DNA from: Euwallacea fornicatus
Lineage: Eukaryota > Arthropoda > Insecta > Coleoptera > Curculionidae
DNA length: 64,000 nucleotides
NCBI RefSeq assembly: GCF_040115645.1
Contig: NC_089544.1
Coordinates: forward strand, 5,704,001 to 5,768,000
Reading direction: 5' to 3'
Below are positions 36,900 to 50,622 of this stretch, one piece after another. The number at the start of each line of letters is the position of its first letter. Position 1 is the stretch's first letter. The translations under genes and the position numbers were made by a program. The notes under the pieces are model-generated. The model worked only from the letters and a program-made list of their open reading frames with translations, made no database searches and was not told where the DNA came from.

Positions 36900-38395
36900 T
36901 TTGCTGCACATGTGCCACTCTTAAGAAGCGAAAGTTTTTTAATAAAATTATGTTCCATTTAGTGTCTCAGCATAAATAATGCAAGTACACTAATAAAAAT
37001 TAACACGAGTAACAAATTCCTATAAATTAATATGGCACTACTGATACTTAGTCGGTTCCCTTTGGTTACCCGTAACTGCCTCTAGGCATTGATTCTATCA
37101 AGTTTCTTGTGCCTTCTGGAGTAATGGTGCGCATAGCTTCGGTATTTTTCGTTTTAACTAATTTTTGTTAAATATTGCGTTATTATACACTTTATTTTTC
37201 AATATTAACCACAAATTTTCAATTACACTTAAACCTGAAGACTGGGCCGGTGTTTTAATGACATTCGGGCAGTTATAAATCAATTAACTGTGAATCCGAT
37301 TTGATCTATAGTTGGGGTTTTTTTCTCGATAAAAATTATAATTATTGTTAAGTATTAATTTTTGAGCATTTGGTGTAAGATGCTGTCTAAACATATTTAA
37401 ATATATGTATTAGTTCACAAGTCTTTCAATAAAATACAAGTTACTTACTCTTGCAATCAACATACAACCCCTCATTAATCCACCTCCAACGTGCTTCACT
37501 GCAGTTTTCACACTTTATAAGTTCGGCTCTTTATTAGACTTTCTCCACATTGATAATTTTTCATTCGACCGAAATAAATCGATTTTGGTTTCATTATACA
37601 AATATTACTGGATTTCAGAAGCTTAAATCTTTATTAATGTGCTCTGTGGCAAACTCCAGTTGAGCTCCACAACTTCTTTGGTTAATAAACGGTTTATTTC
37701 TGAAAGTTCCACCGTGTATGTTTTTTTTTTTTCAAAATGCGTCGAATTGTTTCGGGGTTGAATTTTAATCTAAATTATTTTTCCACCTCGAAAGGGAATT
37801 TTGGACCACTTTGTTTAGGATTATTGGCTATTAAATTTCTTGTACAATCCATCGTCCTTCGCATTTCGTTAGTAATTTATTTGGGACCGTCCTGGGCTTA
37901 TTAGCGATCTTATATTTATTGCGGTAATGCTCAATGATGTGTTGAACAGTTGATGGACATCTATGTACCATTTTGGTGATGGCTTTGGCTGTATATATCT
38001 CTGTAGTGGATCAGAATTAAATTGCTTTCACCGACCGTCGTTTGACGATCCATTTTTATGTAGTTTCGATGATTGATTAATTGAAATTTTTGCTTTGAAA
38101 GATCAAACTAAGTAAAAAACAATTGCTAAATCAATGTCAATTTCGTAAATTTAAATTGAAGTTTTTATGCTATTTTTTTTAATTGCATAATTTTCATTTA
38201 CGACGTTTAAATTGCACGTAAAATGCAATAAATTTTTATTGTTATTTAACAGGGACATATCTCAGTAAAATATAAATAGCTCATAGATTTTCAGGACACT
38301 CGCATTTATTTAATTTCAATATACCATATGTAATGTTTTTCCAAAAAAAATGTGCCACTGAGAGAAGTTAATTTTTTCCAGTGAGGACTGCATAA
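36900..38395 (-). mobile_element. Decayed Tc1-like transposon
   Basis: On the minus strand, broken frames resemble a Tc1-family transposase: an N-terminal helix-turn-helix start MDRQTTVGESNLI near 38058, then NPKQSGPKF, ETIRRILKK near 37740 and VKHVGGGLMRGCM near 37480 (family: VKHGGGSVMVWGC). Many stops and frameshifts are present. TGTGCCACT-type words near both ends may be worn terminal repeats, but the exact limits are unsure. Confidence 0.55.
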
Positions 38396-38418
38396 TTTAA
38401 ATTGTAAGCCACTGTATA

Positions 38419-39382
38419 CAGAATGTTTCAAAACTATGATATTAAACTTCTAGGGATTATAAGTTCGACAATACAAGGCATTTAAGTGTAAGGACCCGTG
38501 TCCGCAAATGTCTCTTTTCCAATGTCTCTGTTTTAAAGTATCATAACGCCGTGGCCTTATGATACCTTAAGACAATTATCTGGAAAAATGTTTTCATCGA
38601 GTTTTAGTGCATTTAATTTTATTTTGTTTGCACCAAATAGCACTACAGTAATTATGCAAAATGTCGTCCTTGAACGTCAATAGACCTATTTAAACAAACT
38701 ACATGGTTTCTGAGGACTTGACCAAGAATTTTCGATAATCGTTTTGAAATTGAACGACTTCAAATGCCGTTGTAATTCATGCAGTCAGGCTATGCTCTGT
38801 TTCTACTGGCAATTCGTAAACCAGAACTTTACATGTTTCCATAGAAAGAAATCTAAAGGTTTTAGATCGGGTGATCTAGAGGGCAACGGAACTGGACAGC
38901 CTCTATTAATCCAATGTTGTCCAAACTACCTTGCAGCAGCTTTTGCGTTACAATTTGTTGCTCCATATGCGAGATGTATATTTGCCAGTTCGTGATTAGT
39001 GTAGTTTTACATAAAGACCGATTACTTTGCGAATTTCTTAAAATTTTTGAATTTAACTGGAGAATGCGTCAAAACTAACGATTAAGAATCTCTATTATCA
39101 GACTAGCTAAGTTAATCATTTACCAAAAGTACTTAACAGGTGCGTTCGAATTCGAGGACGACGTTCTCAACAATTTCTGTAGTGCTATTTTTTATAAATA
39201 AATTAAAATAAAACATACTAAAACTCGATAAAACACATTTTTGCACAGAATTTTCTTAAAGCATTATAAGATATAGCGACTTAGGTAAATATTTGCAGAC
39301 ACGGGTTATTATACTCAGATGTTTTTTATTGTTGCACCGAACATTCCCTAGAAGTTTAATTTCATAGTTCTGAAGTACCCTG
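38419..39382 (-). mobile_element. Mariner-like transposon relic with terminal inverted repeats
   Basis: The left end CAGAATGTTTCAAAACTATG and the right end (reverse complement) CAGGGTACTTCAGAACTATG continue as matching ATTAAACTTCTAGGGA, about 40 bp in all, and both are next to TA. Inside, on the minus strand near 38900-38820, PLPSRSPDLKPLDFFLWKHV is the C-terminal catalytic block of a mariner-like transposase. The rest of the gene is too short and broken to function. Confidence 0.72.
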
Positions 39383-40137
39383 TATTTTTTTAAATTTTGG
39401 AAATTAACATTTCACATATTAGCTGAGGTGAAATTTCGCCATATTCTTAGTTAAAACTTTTTTTAAGGAGTCAAAAAATCCTCCAAAGATGCGCGGCTGA
39501 TTGTTTGCGTGTGCATTATCTCCTGGGTAAGTATTTATTTGGTGTGGTGTTCCGTAGTCGAGTAGTTTGAACACACTTCGAAATCGCCTTGCCATTCCAC
39601 GAAGCGAATACGACGGACTGAGCTCTAGCTCCCTACCAGCTAAAAACTGTTCTTCAATGATTGGGGAGTATAGTCCTTCTCACCCTTTCCGAAACCGCCA
39701 TAAGTATTACTCTACGCAATTTGCGGTTAAAACTAACTGAAAATAACAGTCACCAACTACTTTACTTAGGACTCGAACGACTTCCTTATAAAGGGGTGTT
39801 CATTAAAAGGGTAAATTAAAAACTCTTAAAGCCCTTTCGAAATGCAGTAAATGTTATTCTTTGTTATTTTAATCGAGAATAGTGTGCAATCCCGCCCCTA
39901 TCAGTATACGTAGCATTTTTCTCAAAATTGAAAAAAATATTAATAATCTCCTTCAGATGTATAATACATATTGCAAAGTAATAATGATACCTAGATATTT
40001 TTCAGATTGAATGAAAGCAATGAAAAAACTAATTTATTTTTTCTTCTAAATTGACTCATCCTCTATTTAAGTATTAATAATCAGTTGGACATGGGTAACC
40101 TGCTTATTAATAACAATATCATATATACGTACACATA

Positions 40138-40886
40138 CAGGGTGTATCACTGAAAAATCTGTACCTAATTTCTTTTGAACAATAATCGAAGTATCAGAAA
40201 TCATCCCGGCACGTGGATTTCGTTTTTGAGTTTTTAGTACATGTTAGCACTATGTTAGTGTTAATTGCAGAGCCACCAAAATAACCCTCTTTGCGGGGTT
40301 GCATTTATCTTTAGAATCTCAAATGGAAATGTAGATCGAATGATACCTTATTGGAAAGGGTTTTTAATTCTGATTGTTAGATCGTGATTTTATTCAATTG
40401 TACATCATCTGTTAAATAATAAACCAACGCAATCCACAAATTTTAAAGTGGGAAAACACTGGGCAAATTATAGTGAAGTTTTAGATGGCTATGCGTAAAA
40501 CTTTCCCACTTTCAATTTATTAAATTTGCATTCACTATCACCTATTTGCTCAAGTTTATTTAGATGTAATTGTGTTTGAACAAATAATTCAAAACATTTC
40601 AATTATTTTCAGGGTATTTCGATGTATCTAAAATTGCCAAAAAAAATACATGCTGTAAATCAGAATTAAAAATCCTGATGTAGATAAAGTGTCGTTCGAC
40701 ATATAGTGCCACTTGAGATTCTAAAGTTGAATACACCTTTGCAAAGAGAGTTTTATTGTGGCGAATCTGCATTCAACTCTAAAATGTGGAGCCCCCGAAA
40801 ACAAAGTCGGCGCGTCGTGGCAAGTTCTAATATTTTGATTGCAATTCAGGTTAAACCGAGTGCAAAGTTTTCAATGTTACACCCTG
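40138..40886. mobile_element. Short TA-flanked CAGGGTGTA inverted-repeat element
   Basis: The left end CAGGGTGTATCACTGAAAA and the right end (reverse complement) CAGGGTGTAACATTGAAAA match at 17 of 19 positions, and TA lies outside both. At 749 bp it has no transposase frame, so it is a non-autonomous derivative of the mariner-like type. Confidence 0.65.
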
Positions 40887-41579
40887 TATGTATTATATGT
40901 GCAGGCGACGACACTGACAACAGAGGGGGACTTAAAAAGGGTCCTTAACTAATGGGGCATAATTATAATATGCAACGTATAATTATGATATGCAACGGCC
41001 ATATAGTGTGCACGAACATGAAACGTCGGTAAATTGGATCAATTATTTAATTTAAAACCTTTACTACATATTTGACATTGAAGACGATGTTTTAAAAACG
41101 AGAAAATTTCATCAGAATATCTGAGAGTATGAGAATTTTGTTTTTCTATAAATTTTAAACCTCAGAAGCTTATGAGATATCTACGTACTTCATCATTATT
41201 TTTCCAAAATTTGAAAAAAATTTATTAAATTCTATGTGAGATACAAATAATCCGCATTGATATATAAATGAATAATTTGTAGGAATTGTTATCAATAACG
41301 TTATGAAGCCGATATAATTATTGTTGCATTGCAAATTGAAATTAATGGAAAGTTTGAAAACAAAAATGCAATACTTAATTTTCTGCATTATCAATGGCAA
41401 TTTTTATCTGTTCATCTATTTTTTTTTGTTACTTTTAATCTTAATCTTATCTCAAAAATATAAGTCGTTGTAATTCTCTTTCCTAATAATCCATATATTT
41501 TATGTTTCTGATACACTATAATAATTTCTTGTTACTAAACAGGGAATTTTATTCTTTCGATTAGAGCAAAATATAGAAT

Positions 41580-42744
41580 ATGTCTGTGCAAAAACTAGTA
41601 TTATTGGGTAAGCAGAAAAATTTAATTTCTCGTAAGAAACGAAATTTGCTTTGCATTTTTACTAATATTTCGAAAGTAGTTCTACACTGGGCGTTCGTTT
41701 CTAGACAAATTTGTCGCAAAAAAATCGCAAAAAGTAAAATTATGGAGAAAAGTTTTTACTTCTTCTTCAATTTATTTCGCGATTCTCTTTAAAATGGTTG
41801 ATATTTAGTCAATGCAACTTTTCTATAATTTGGCGATGACGCATGTCAAAATCCGACGTTTCAATTTTTCACAGTGATCATCAACTTTGATTTTTCTTAT
41901 GAGCGCTTTCTTGGATCTTCATATTTTTGAATTCAGTTTTTTCTGGTTACGATTAGGTAATAAAAAATATTTAAGTAATGTATATTGAAATAAATTTTTA
42001 CCTACCTCGTCAAATAAGTTGAGAAAAAGTTTTTACCTTTTTCTAAAATTTCCATTTTTCAAGTTTGTGGAAATTTGGAAACTTTGAAATGCTACATTAT
42101 TGAATTCCAAATTGTGTAAATGTGCGTTAATTTAATTGATTTCGTGTTTTTTATGCTTACCGAAATCCTCATGGGGAGCTCCTGAAACGGACACTCTGTC
42201 ATTGAATATCTTTATTGTCTTAGGTTCTTTGCAACAAGTTCTAACAAGAATTCTTTGCTCTGCGTATAAACGAGACATCACTATATATTTCCAGATGAGA
42301 GGATCCAAAACCTAATTGTAGAAGCCACGAAGGTAAGGGCAAAAGCTTACTGCCCCTACAGTAACTTCCAAGTAGGTTCTGCGGTTTTATGTGAAGATGG
42401 GACAATCTTTACAGGTTGTAATATCGAAAACGTTTCATATGGTCTTACAATTTGTGCTGAAAGGTAAGAAAATGCCTTCAAGCCACTGAAGAGTTCAGAT
42501 CCTAATGGGAAGTATTTCGTCTAGATGCGCCTATACCAAGGCGGTTAGTAGTGGGAACAGAAAATTTATAGCAGTAGCTGTAGTCGCTCATCAAGAAAAC
42601 TACTTTACTACTCCTTGTGGGGCTTGCAGGCAGTTTATTAGCGAATTTGGGAACGTTGATATTTATGTTTCCCGGCCTAAAGAAGAGGATGTATTGGTGT
42701 TGCCCTTGGATAAAGCCCTTCCATACCGATTCGATGGCATTTAA
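41580..42744 (+). CDS. Cda: Cytidine deaminase, paralogue 2
   Basis: Three exons, 41580-41607, 42295-42463 and 42525-42744, give 138 aa. The core is complete and looks active: AYCPYSNFQVGSAVL, GCNIENVSYGLTICAER (catalytic CAE) and PCGACRQFISEFG. It ends DKALPYRFDGI, shorter than paralogue 1, which has an extra acidic VDHTFT tail. Intron positions and phases are the same as in paralogue 1 (exon 2 is 169 bases in both), so the two arose by tandem duplication; they now lie 8 kb apart with ZFAND2 and several transposons between. All three donor and acceptor pairs are standard. It should perform the same salvage reaction, perhaps with different expression. Confidence 0.9.
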
Positions 42745-43103
42745 GGCATGCATTGTATGTAAGAAAAACATTATAAACATTTTCCATGGTTGAGAAATGT
42801 TAATATGTTATCAAAATATAAGACGATAAACTAACGAATTTATTACTACTCAACCATACGTTCACTTTTCTATATCTCAACGACCGATTTTTTGCTTTTG
42901 CCTTTTCTCCTAACTTCCCGGGATATATCCCAGTCTAAAATGGGGTTACCTGACATTAGGTCATTTAGTATCGTCGGCAGTGGTAACCTCATTTGACAGT
43001 ATTTCATACCTAGACGGCTCTGCTAGTTACTCCACTATTACCTTACAGGTAACTCTAATACTACAATTCTAGAACTTATGAACTGCTCAATGTTCGACAC
43101 ATA

Positions 43104-44602
43104 CAGTGGTGGCCGAAAGTATGGAAACTTTATTTATTTTAAAATTTTACAGTTTTGTACCACTGAAAAAAAGTAATAAGTATTTAATGGTAAAAACAAT
43201 ATCAAATAACACTAAATAAAAACAACAATGGAAATAAAAAACAATTTACAATGACTTTATTACACTGTAATAAAAATTGCTGGTCAAACGTATGAAAACT
43301 AAAATAGTTACACTTTTTTTAATAACTTTTGTGAAACATATAGAACTTGGTTGCATAATTCTTTGTCTTAATGACTATTGCTCATGGTCGTGACATAGAA
43401 TCAACCAGAGAAGCACAATATTGCGCAAAAATCTTTTTCTATTCTTCATTTAATAAATTAAATCGTTCATTAATGCTGGTAATCTTGTTTTAATAAATTT
43501 TTAGATTTAAATGCTCCCAGAGATTCCCTATGGCGTTTAAATTTGGTGACTTGGACAGTCAATCCATTAGAAAGACATTATTTTTATTTTATCAATTTTC
43601 AACTAAATACGATTTATGCTTAGGGTCACTATTTTTCTGAAAAAACCATCGTAACGATATAAGGCAACATATTATTTTCCAACACGTCTCGATAGACAAA
43701 ACGGTCCATAATATCTTTAATTTAAATTAACGACCCAGTACCAGACGTAGAAAAACAGCCCCGCACTATCACCTTGCCCCCTCCGTGTTTCGCAGTAGAT
43801 AAATGATATATATAATCATATTATTTACTTTTTGGTCTTGTGATATATTTTTTGCAATCACCTCCAAATAGCTGGAACTTACTTTCATCATTAAAAAAGA
43901 CAGTACCCTATTTAGTTTATGATCAAGATAGTCATGTGCAAAATGATGTTGCGCCTTTCGAGCTTTTTTTTAAATTAAAAGTTGTTTTAATGCAATTCTT
44001 TCAAATAATCTCTGAACATTTGCACGTCGTCAGACAGTTCATGATGATATCAAAATGCCCGTATCAATAATTTTGTAAACCATTTCAGTAGATTTTCTTG
44101 GATCTACCAATGAAATTCGTTTCAAAATTTTTTTGTTCTTTTACTCAACACTGTAGGTCTTTCTGCCTTTAAAGCGATTGCAGTTAGGCATCTTTGATTC
44201 TACTTTCGAGTTTTTTTTAAAGCAGTTCCTATATTTAAGTTTCAACTTATTGTAATTTTATGCAACTTCTGCATTGTGTAGCTTTATTATTTCATTTTTT
44301 TAAATTCGATGAAAAATATTTATTACATATAGCACTTGAAGATGCTCACCACAAAGAGATCTATTCTAGTCAAAGTAATACAAAATGCAACCCATTTTAC
44401 TTTTAGTTTCCATGTTTTTGGCCGACTAAATTTCAATCTTATTTCCAAAAAAAGCTAAATAGCTAATATCGAACTAATAGTTTTAATAAATAATTTGTTT
44501 ATCTATAACATACGAAGTTTTAGCACAGAAATATTTAAAATAATAGCGTCCTTGTCATGTAGCTTATTAAATAATAAGTTTTCATACTTTTGGCCACCAC
44601 TG
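43104..44602 (-). mobile_element. Tc1-like transposon, full length but dead
   Basis: The ends CAGTGGTGGCCGAAAGTATGG (left, 43104) and CAGTGGTGGCCAAAAGTATG (right, reverse complement) are typical of Tc1 elements, each beside TA. The 1.5-kb length is also typical. The minus-strand transposase is riddled with stops, but VFFNDESKFQLFGGDCKKYI (about 43905-43840) and RGCFSTSGTGSL (about 43770-43730) match the catalytic region of the family. Confidence 0.88.
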
Positions 44603-45231
44603 TATATTCATGTTTTGATATAATATTCCTGTTCGACATACGGTACTACGTACACGTACAGGTTAACAATAATTGGCCATGGTAAAAAATGTGAATTTTG
44701 TCTCTAAAAGTGTAGTCAAATTTAAAAAAGGAGGTAAACGTAATTAAAAGATGAACACAACTGAGGCATGAAACGAGCATACACTTGTGTGTAATTAAAA
44801 TTATTTGGAATTTAATGGTACAGGAATAGAAAAATAATAATTATTATTAATTGTTGCCTGCATTTGGGAGGGACTCCCACAAAACCGCACCTGCACCAAA
44901 TCGTCATCATATTACCACAGTTTGCATTACGGTGGTGGTACCATCATCTGACTGACTACCTACAGCTTAAAAGGAGTTTCCGCGGCGCATGCGCACAACC
45001 ACACAATACAGGCACGTTTGCACCAAATCAATTTAAAATACTACGAATACCGCAATGTTTTCATCAATTCAAGTTTGAAATTCCGCGCCTTCGGACGGCA
45101 AATCAAGCTCATTCAGGCTGTTTTCACGTGCCGGTTTTCGCATCAAAGGTTGTGTTCGCAGAGGGTAAACTTCGCAGATAAAAATCGTTGGCTTTACAGT
45201 TTATTGAAAAATAAAATTGTTTTTGAAAAAA
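44603..45231 (+). promoter_or_regulatory. Upstream region and 5' UTR of Swip-1
   Basis: A GC-richer stretch at about 44870-45180 lies just before the Swip-1 start codon and probably holds its promoter and leader. Open frames in it are not protein-like. Confidence 0.4.
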
Positions 45232-48200
45232 ATGCCTGCCGACGCGGAATTAAACTCGGTTTTGGTGAGGAGACAGGAAATCAACGCCGCCCTGGACAAC
45301 GGTCAAGAAGTCACCTTCAAGTACAAGGTGGTGAATGTCTATACGGAGTTTCACGAATTTTCTAGAAAGGAGATCAAGAATTATAACACTACTTTCAAAA
45401 AGTAAGTACCAACTAGAATCGTTTTTACCGAAACTTGTTTTTCCTTCAAACCATCCGTTAATTATTAAATGACATTTATTTATTAAAAGAATAAATGTAG
45501 CACAAAAATATAGAATTATTGATAAAAGTTCAAAAATTCTCTATTCGATAATGTAAATACCCACGGCCAAGCAGGTACCTACATATTTTATAAATATCCT
45601 CTAAGGATTTGACGCATTAAAAAGAACGTGATAGGCTTGATCCTGATGCTATTAAAGATTATGATATTGATACTTTTTATAATTTGACAAAAATATTAAC
45701 GTTCTGGTAGAAGGGACAAATTTTCAATATTTACTTGTAATTATAATTAGATTTTGGAAAAATGCGCGAACAAAGTAAAAAACTCTTGAAGTTGGCAAAA
45801 TTATTAAAGGAAATTATACTTTCGGCAATCTTGTCAGGAACTTCATATCTTAGCACTTAGATTGGCAGTCAAAAAATTTTTCATTTTAACGTAAAAAGTT
45901 CAATTTATTTTTGCGTTAAAAATGGGGATAAGAGTACAATTTAAATAAAATTTGGAGCCTAAAAATCTGGTGAATATTAAAATTATTATACCTATGCCCC
46001 GTATATCTAGTCAGTGGTAACTTAACTAAGAAGTCAATTTCCTGGGAAATAGAGAATTCGCCGATGCTCTGCTCCGAGTTTAACGTATATATGGAAACTA
46101 ATGTTGGGAAAGTCATAAGGAGTTTAATATATTGGTACTTCGACTAGTAGGTAAAAAAATCTGAGCAATAAACCTGAGATGATAATGATGGGTAATTGAA
46201 CAAAATTAATTAAAATCTAATGTTTTAATCCAATTGGGCTAGCTATCTTCTCTACTGAAACATGAGTTAGTTCGCCTATATTATCGATAGGTGTGGAGAA
46301 AAATAGATACATTTTTCAATACAATATCGAGATGTGAGTAATTTCCCACAAGTTCAAAACAGTATTAATCAGGTTATTACTGTTTATGATACTTTATATT
46401 TCAATTAATTGCGTGTAATTCAGTTTTTTAAAAAGAAGTGATTCTGACGCTCACAATAGGTATTATATGGAGATAAAACAATACTTAGGAGGTAGAGAGT
46501 TACCCAAACTTTTAGTGCACTCTCTCTCCGTTATATTATTTATAAACAAACTAAAAAAATGGTAAATACATACAAAATCGTCTAGAATTTTTGTTTTCTT
46601 TCCGAGCATTTTAGTTAACTTAAAGTCGAACATCTACCCAATGAGCTATAAATAAAAAAAAAACTTTATCGAATATTTTAAATACAACATATAGATACTT
46701 TTCGTAGTATTTTGAAATTTTCCACCGAATTCCAAAGACGACCTACAAGAAATGAAAAAAAAATGGTTTATAGATCTTTTAAAACTCAATCATGTTAAGT
46801 AATATAATTTGTCTGTCCTCAAGGGGTGTTACTTGTCACATAATATTACAAATATCGTGCCTTTTAAGTCTATAACAGTTATTTACTTAATAAGTACAGA
46901 AGAAGATTATTAATCGTTCCATAATCGAAATTAATCAAAGCGGAGTGCGGTTAGCAGTCGAATGCGTTACTAGTTATTTATTTACAACTAAATATGTAGT
47001 GCTGTCATTGGTAACCCTGGTGGGAAGTTATGTTAGCTTACTTCTTTCAGTTCCCACCATGATTGCCTCGCTTATTTTCAATAGTTTCTAATATTGTTCC
47101 TAACATACTTCGCATTGTCTACAAGATATACAATTTGATTAGTTTACTTTAAGTTCCAAAATACACCATTAAAGTGTTTTACATATCAACGGCCCCAATA
47201 TTTTTGAAGCTCAAATTATCTGCCTTTTTTTCTGACCATATAGGGATATTATTGCTTTTATTTTAAATGTTCTAATTTTTGTACAAATTTTATAGAGTGC
47301 ATATTTATATGGTGGCTATTCCTGGACATATTTAAAAAAATCTAGCCAACGAAACCCTTAAAAATTTCTTAATTTCATAATAAACAATTCCGTTTAAATA
47401 AGATCTTTAAATAATGCAAATTTGTTGAACAAATTTACTATGGAGTTTGAACATGGTACTTTTACCACTTCGTTCAAATATGCTAACTCTTCTAAGCAGA
47501 AAAAAAATAATGTCAGTTAAATCTTGGCTCTGTGCCTTTATGAATGAAATATTTCAATATCATTTGCATCTTATAACGAGTCACCTTTCACTTACATACT
47601 TACTTGAATCTTCTCACTTTTGCCTTTATCATGCAGTTCAGATTTCTTCACAATTATATTGACGATTCCAACGCGATACTAATGTGCTCTAATAGGAGTG
47701 GGTTATTCATAACGACAAAGTGTTATACTTTTACTTTCATAATCGGCTAATTTAATCAGAATTTTACATAAATTCCTAAAGTTCTCTGGTAAGGACGTGA
47801 GACGAAACCCAATACCAGCTAATGATCTGGATTGCCTCGACACGCAGGTAATAATACCAAGTATATTATATCTTACTTCTTGTCGCAGCAGTTTTATTGT
47901 TATTTGAGTCATAATCTCTATTGGTTCGTAATACGTTTTACGCACATTTTTCTATGTGCAATATGTACTTGAAAGTCAACTGTGCAAAGAAATCAGAAAT
48001 TCAATTGCGTCGTCACTAAAAATATCGATAAAGGATAAGTTCAGGACGGCGTCCTCGTTATTATAAATAAATAAACAAATCGCATTGTGAATGAGTAGAC
48101 TTAAATGACTCAGTTTTTGTTCGGAATCGTTTAATTATTAACAAAAAGCCGCACGTATATGTAAATTGCTCTTTGTGAATAATAGTGTGAGTGACATTTT

Positions 48201-50590
48201 GTATGGTCACTATTGGTTACTCATGGGAGCAGAGGTCTTAATTTTATTTTATTACTGATAAACAGTCTAATGGTATTTATTTTCCAATTTTCTCTTTAAC
48301 ACTCAATCTATATTCCATTCCATGACCTTTGGCCACAGCCTAATTTGAAAATCAATAAACGGGCAGCTTCCAAGTGAAATAAAGCCAGGTCAGGCTATTT
48401 TTAACCCGACAGCACAGATAGATTTACCCCGATTTCACTTATTAAGGCAAACAAACCGTGCAGGGGTAAACGATTTCTAAAATTAGGAAATCCAGCAAAC
48501 TGATAATTTCATGATGTGGGAGCAGAAGCCGAGACGAGCTGTAACCCACCTGTGTCACTAATCTTAAGCCACATGTAGTAATAATGAGGCGATTAGTTGC
48601 ATGTAGCAACGATATTCCATTTTAGCAATTTATTTCTACACACCAACAAGAAATTAATATTGCATCTATACAAAGTGCTTTTTTAATTCAAAACACCACA
48701 ACTTCTGCAAACATTGATAAGACTCAGATGATAAATTAGTCATCCCACGTTATCACGGATGTTTCATTTGGATAATTTGATGAATCGTTAATAGCGAGTA
48801 GTTTTTAATATTTCAAGTGAGTTACTGAGAATAATTAAATTCTTAAATACTCTAATGTTATTGCAATTACGTGGTTTAACATAATCATGCAAATACCGGT
48901 TAATGTACGCGGACATGGTCAGTTTTATTTCTCATACCCATAAGGTTTCTATAACACCTATGAAGTGTTACTTAAGAGAAAGTAGTTAAAACTGATTTTT
49001 CACAGTTTTTGTTTACTAAATTAAATTTTTTATAAATTCCAAAATTACTGTTCAATAGCTTAATATAGAGACGTTAATCATCCTATTCCTGACTAAATGG
49101 TGACAAAAGATCCAACAGTAATACCCAAATCAATTCTCTTAACGTTATTAAGCATGCTTCCTGTAACAATTTCGCCGATTGTTATCGGTGAAATTGATTT
49201 ACAATCGACCGCATAAAGGTGCAGTATTGGCAACTTTCCTGGCGAAACGGAAAAAACCGTAAATGTTTATTTCATGCTAATTTGGAGATTATCTACTTAT
49301 CGAGCAATTTGATTATGATCTAATGAATCTGGTTCTGCCACCTATTTTGCATAAGCGTTAAATAATTAAATTCCTAATAGTACTTAAAAACTAATCAGGT
49401 GTGTATATGCACATCAAATAAAAGCAATGGAGTACAGCGATCTACATATAAAGGGTGAATAACTCGCCGGTGAGGCCAACACGTGCATTTAAAAGGCACG
49501 TTTTGTTTGTAAAATGTAAAAAGAGCAGTATTTTAAGCCGTAAAAGGCCAATATCGGTCTAACGACTTCCAGCTTTTATAATGTGTGAACCATTAACAGG
49601 AACACACACATATAGCGCACTTAAATCAGAAAGTCTGTTAAAGATTTAAGAGCTGCTTTCGTTACTTTTTGGCCATTATTATCAAATGAACTTTTCGCTA
49701 CATGTTATGTATGCATATGTGTGCTAGAATATGAAATACCCTAAATCACGGTAGTGGTTTTATAATGTAGTAAATGTGTTACTTCCTTCTAGACAATAAT
49801 TAAATATTACGTGACACGGTGGCAATTATAATCTGTTAATTTTTAGATATTTGGTTCATGTGGTGAAAGTTTTAATTACTTATTCAAAGTTTTAAATCTC
49901 GAGTCAGTGAGTGACTTGGTTCCGAGATGCACGTAGTTGTAGTTTTTAACTAATTAGCCAGTTTGTGGTCTATTTGAATATGAATAAAATTGTTATTTAC
50001 GTTACAAGACCGGAAAGTCGTGTTTTGCAAGGCGAATCAAGTAGATTTCAGGGCGAGACGAAGGCAAAGACTTGGATACTTGAAGAGCCCCATTAAAAAT
50101 ATTTTCGATATTTTTTTTCTAAATTGCATTAAATATCACCTGTGCCTTCCATTAAATTAGTTTTCTTCATGATGGTGTTCGTTCACTTTGCAACTCAATT
50201 TCGAAATATCAGCCTACGAGTATATATATATATATGACATAATTAAATGGATCTTTCTTTTTCGATGTTCTATTGACATGCATTGCATATGAATATATTT
50301 TTGAGACTATGTAGATATATCTAATCTTACAAATGTAACAGTAAGCATAAACAAATTCGTAGGGATATCTATAGACTACAATCTTATTATATCATAAGTA
50401 TAACCACGTCCATTATTTATTTTCATGAAGTAGAATATTTTGAAAGTTTTGCGGGCTTTTTGCGTAATTTAGGTGAACACTGTAGTTAATTTAATTTAAA
50501 AACGCCCCAGGAACTAATAGTAAATTCAAAATACTGTGTATATTTTTATTAATAAATAAAAGTAAAAACAGTTAATAAAATAAAAACATT

Positions 50591-50622
<32 letters not shown>

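Noticed and set aside
45018..45365. 115-codon frame overlapping the Swip-1 start
   Set aside because: It is in a different frame from the conserved Swip-1 exon and has no features of its own.
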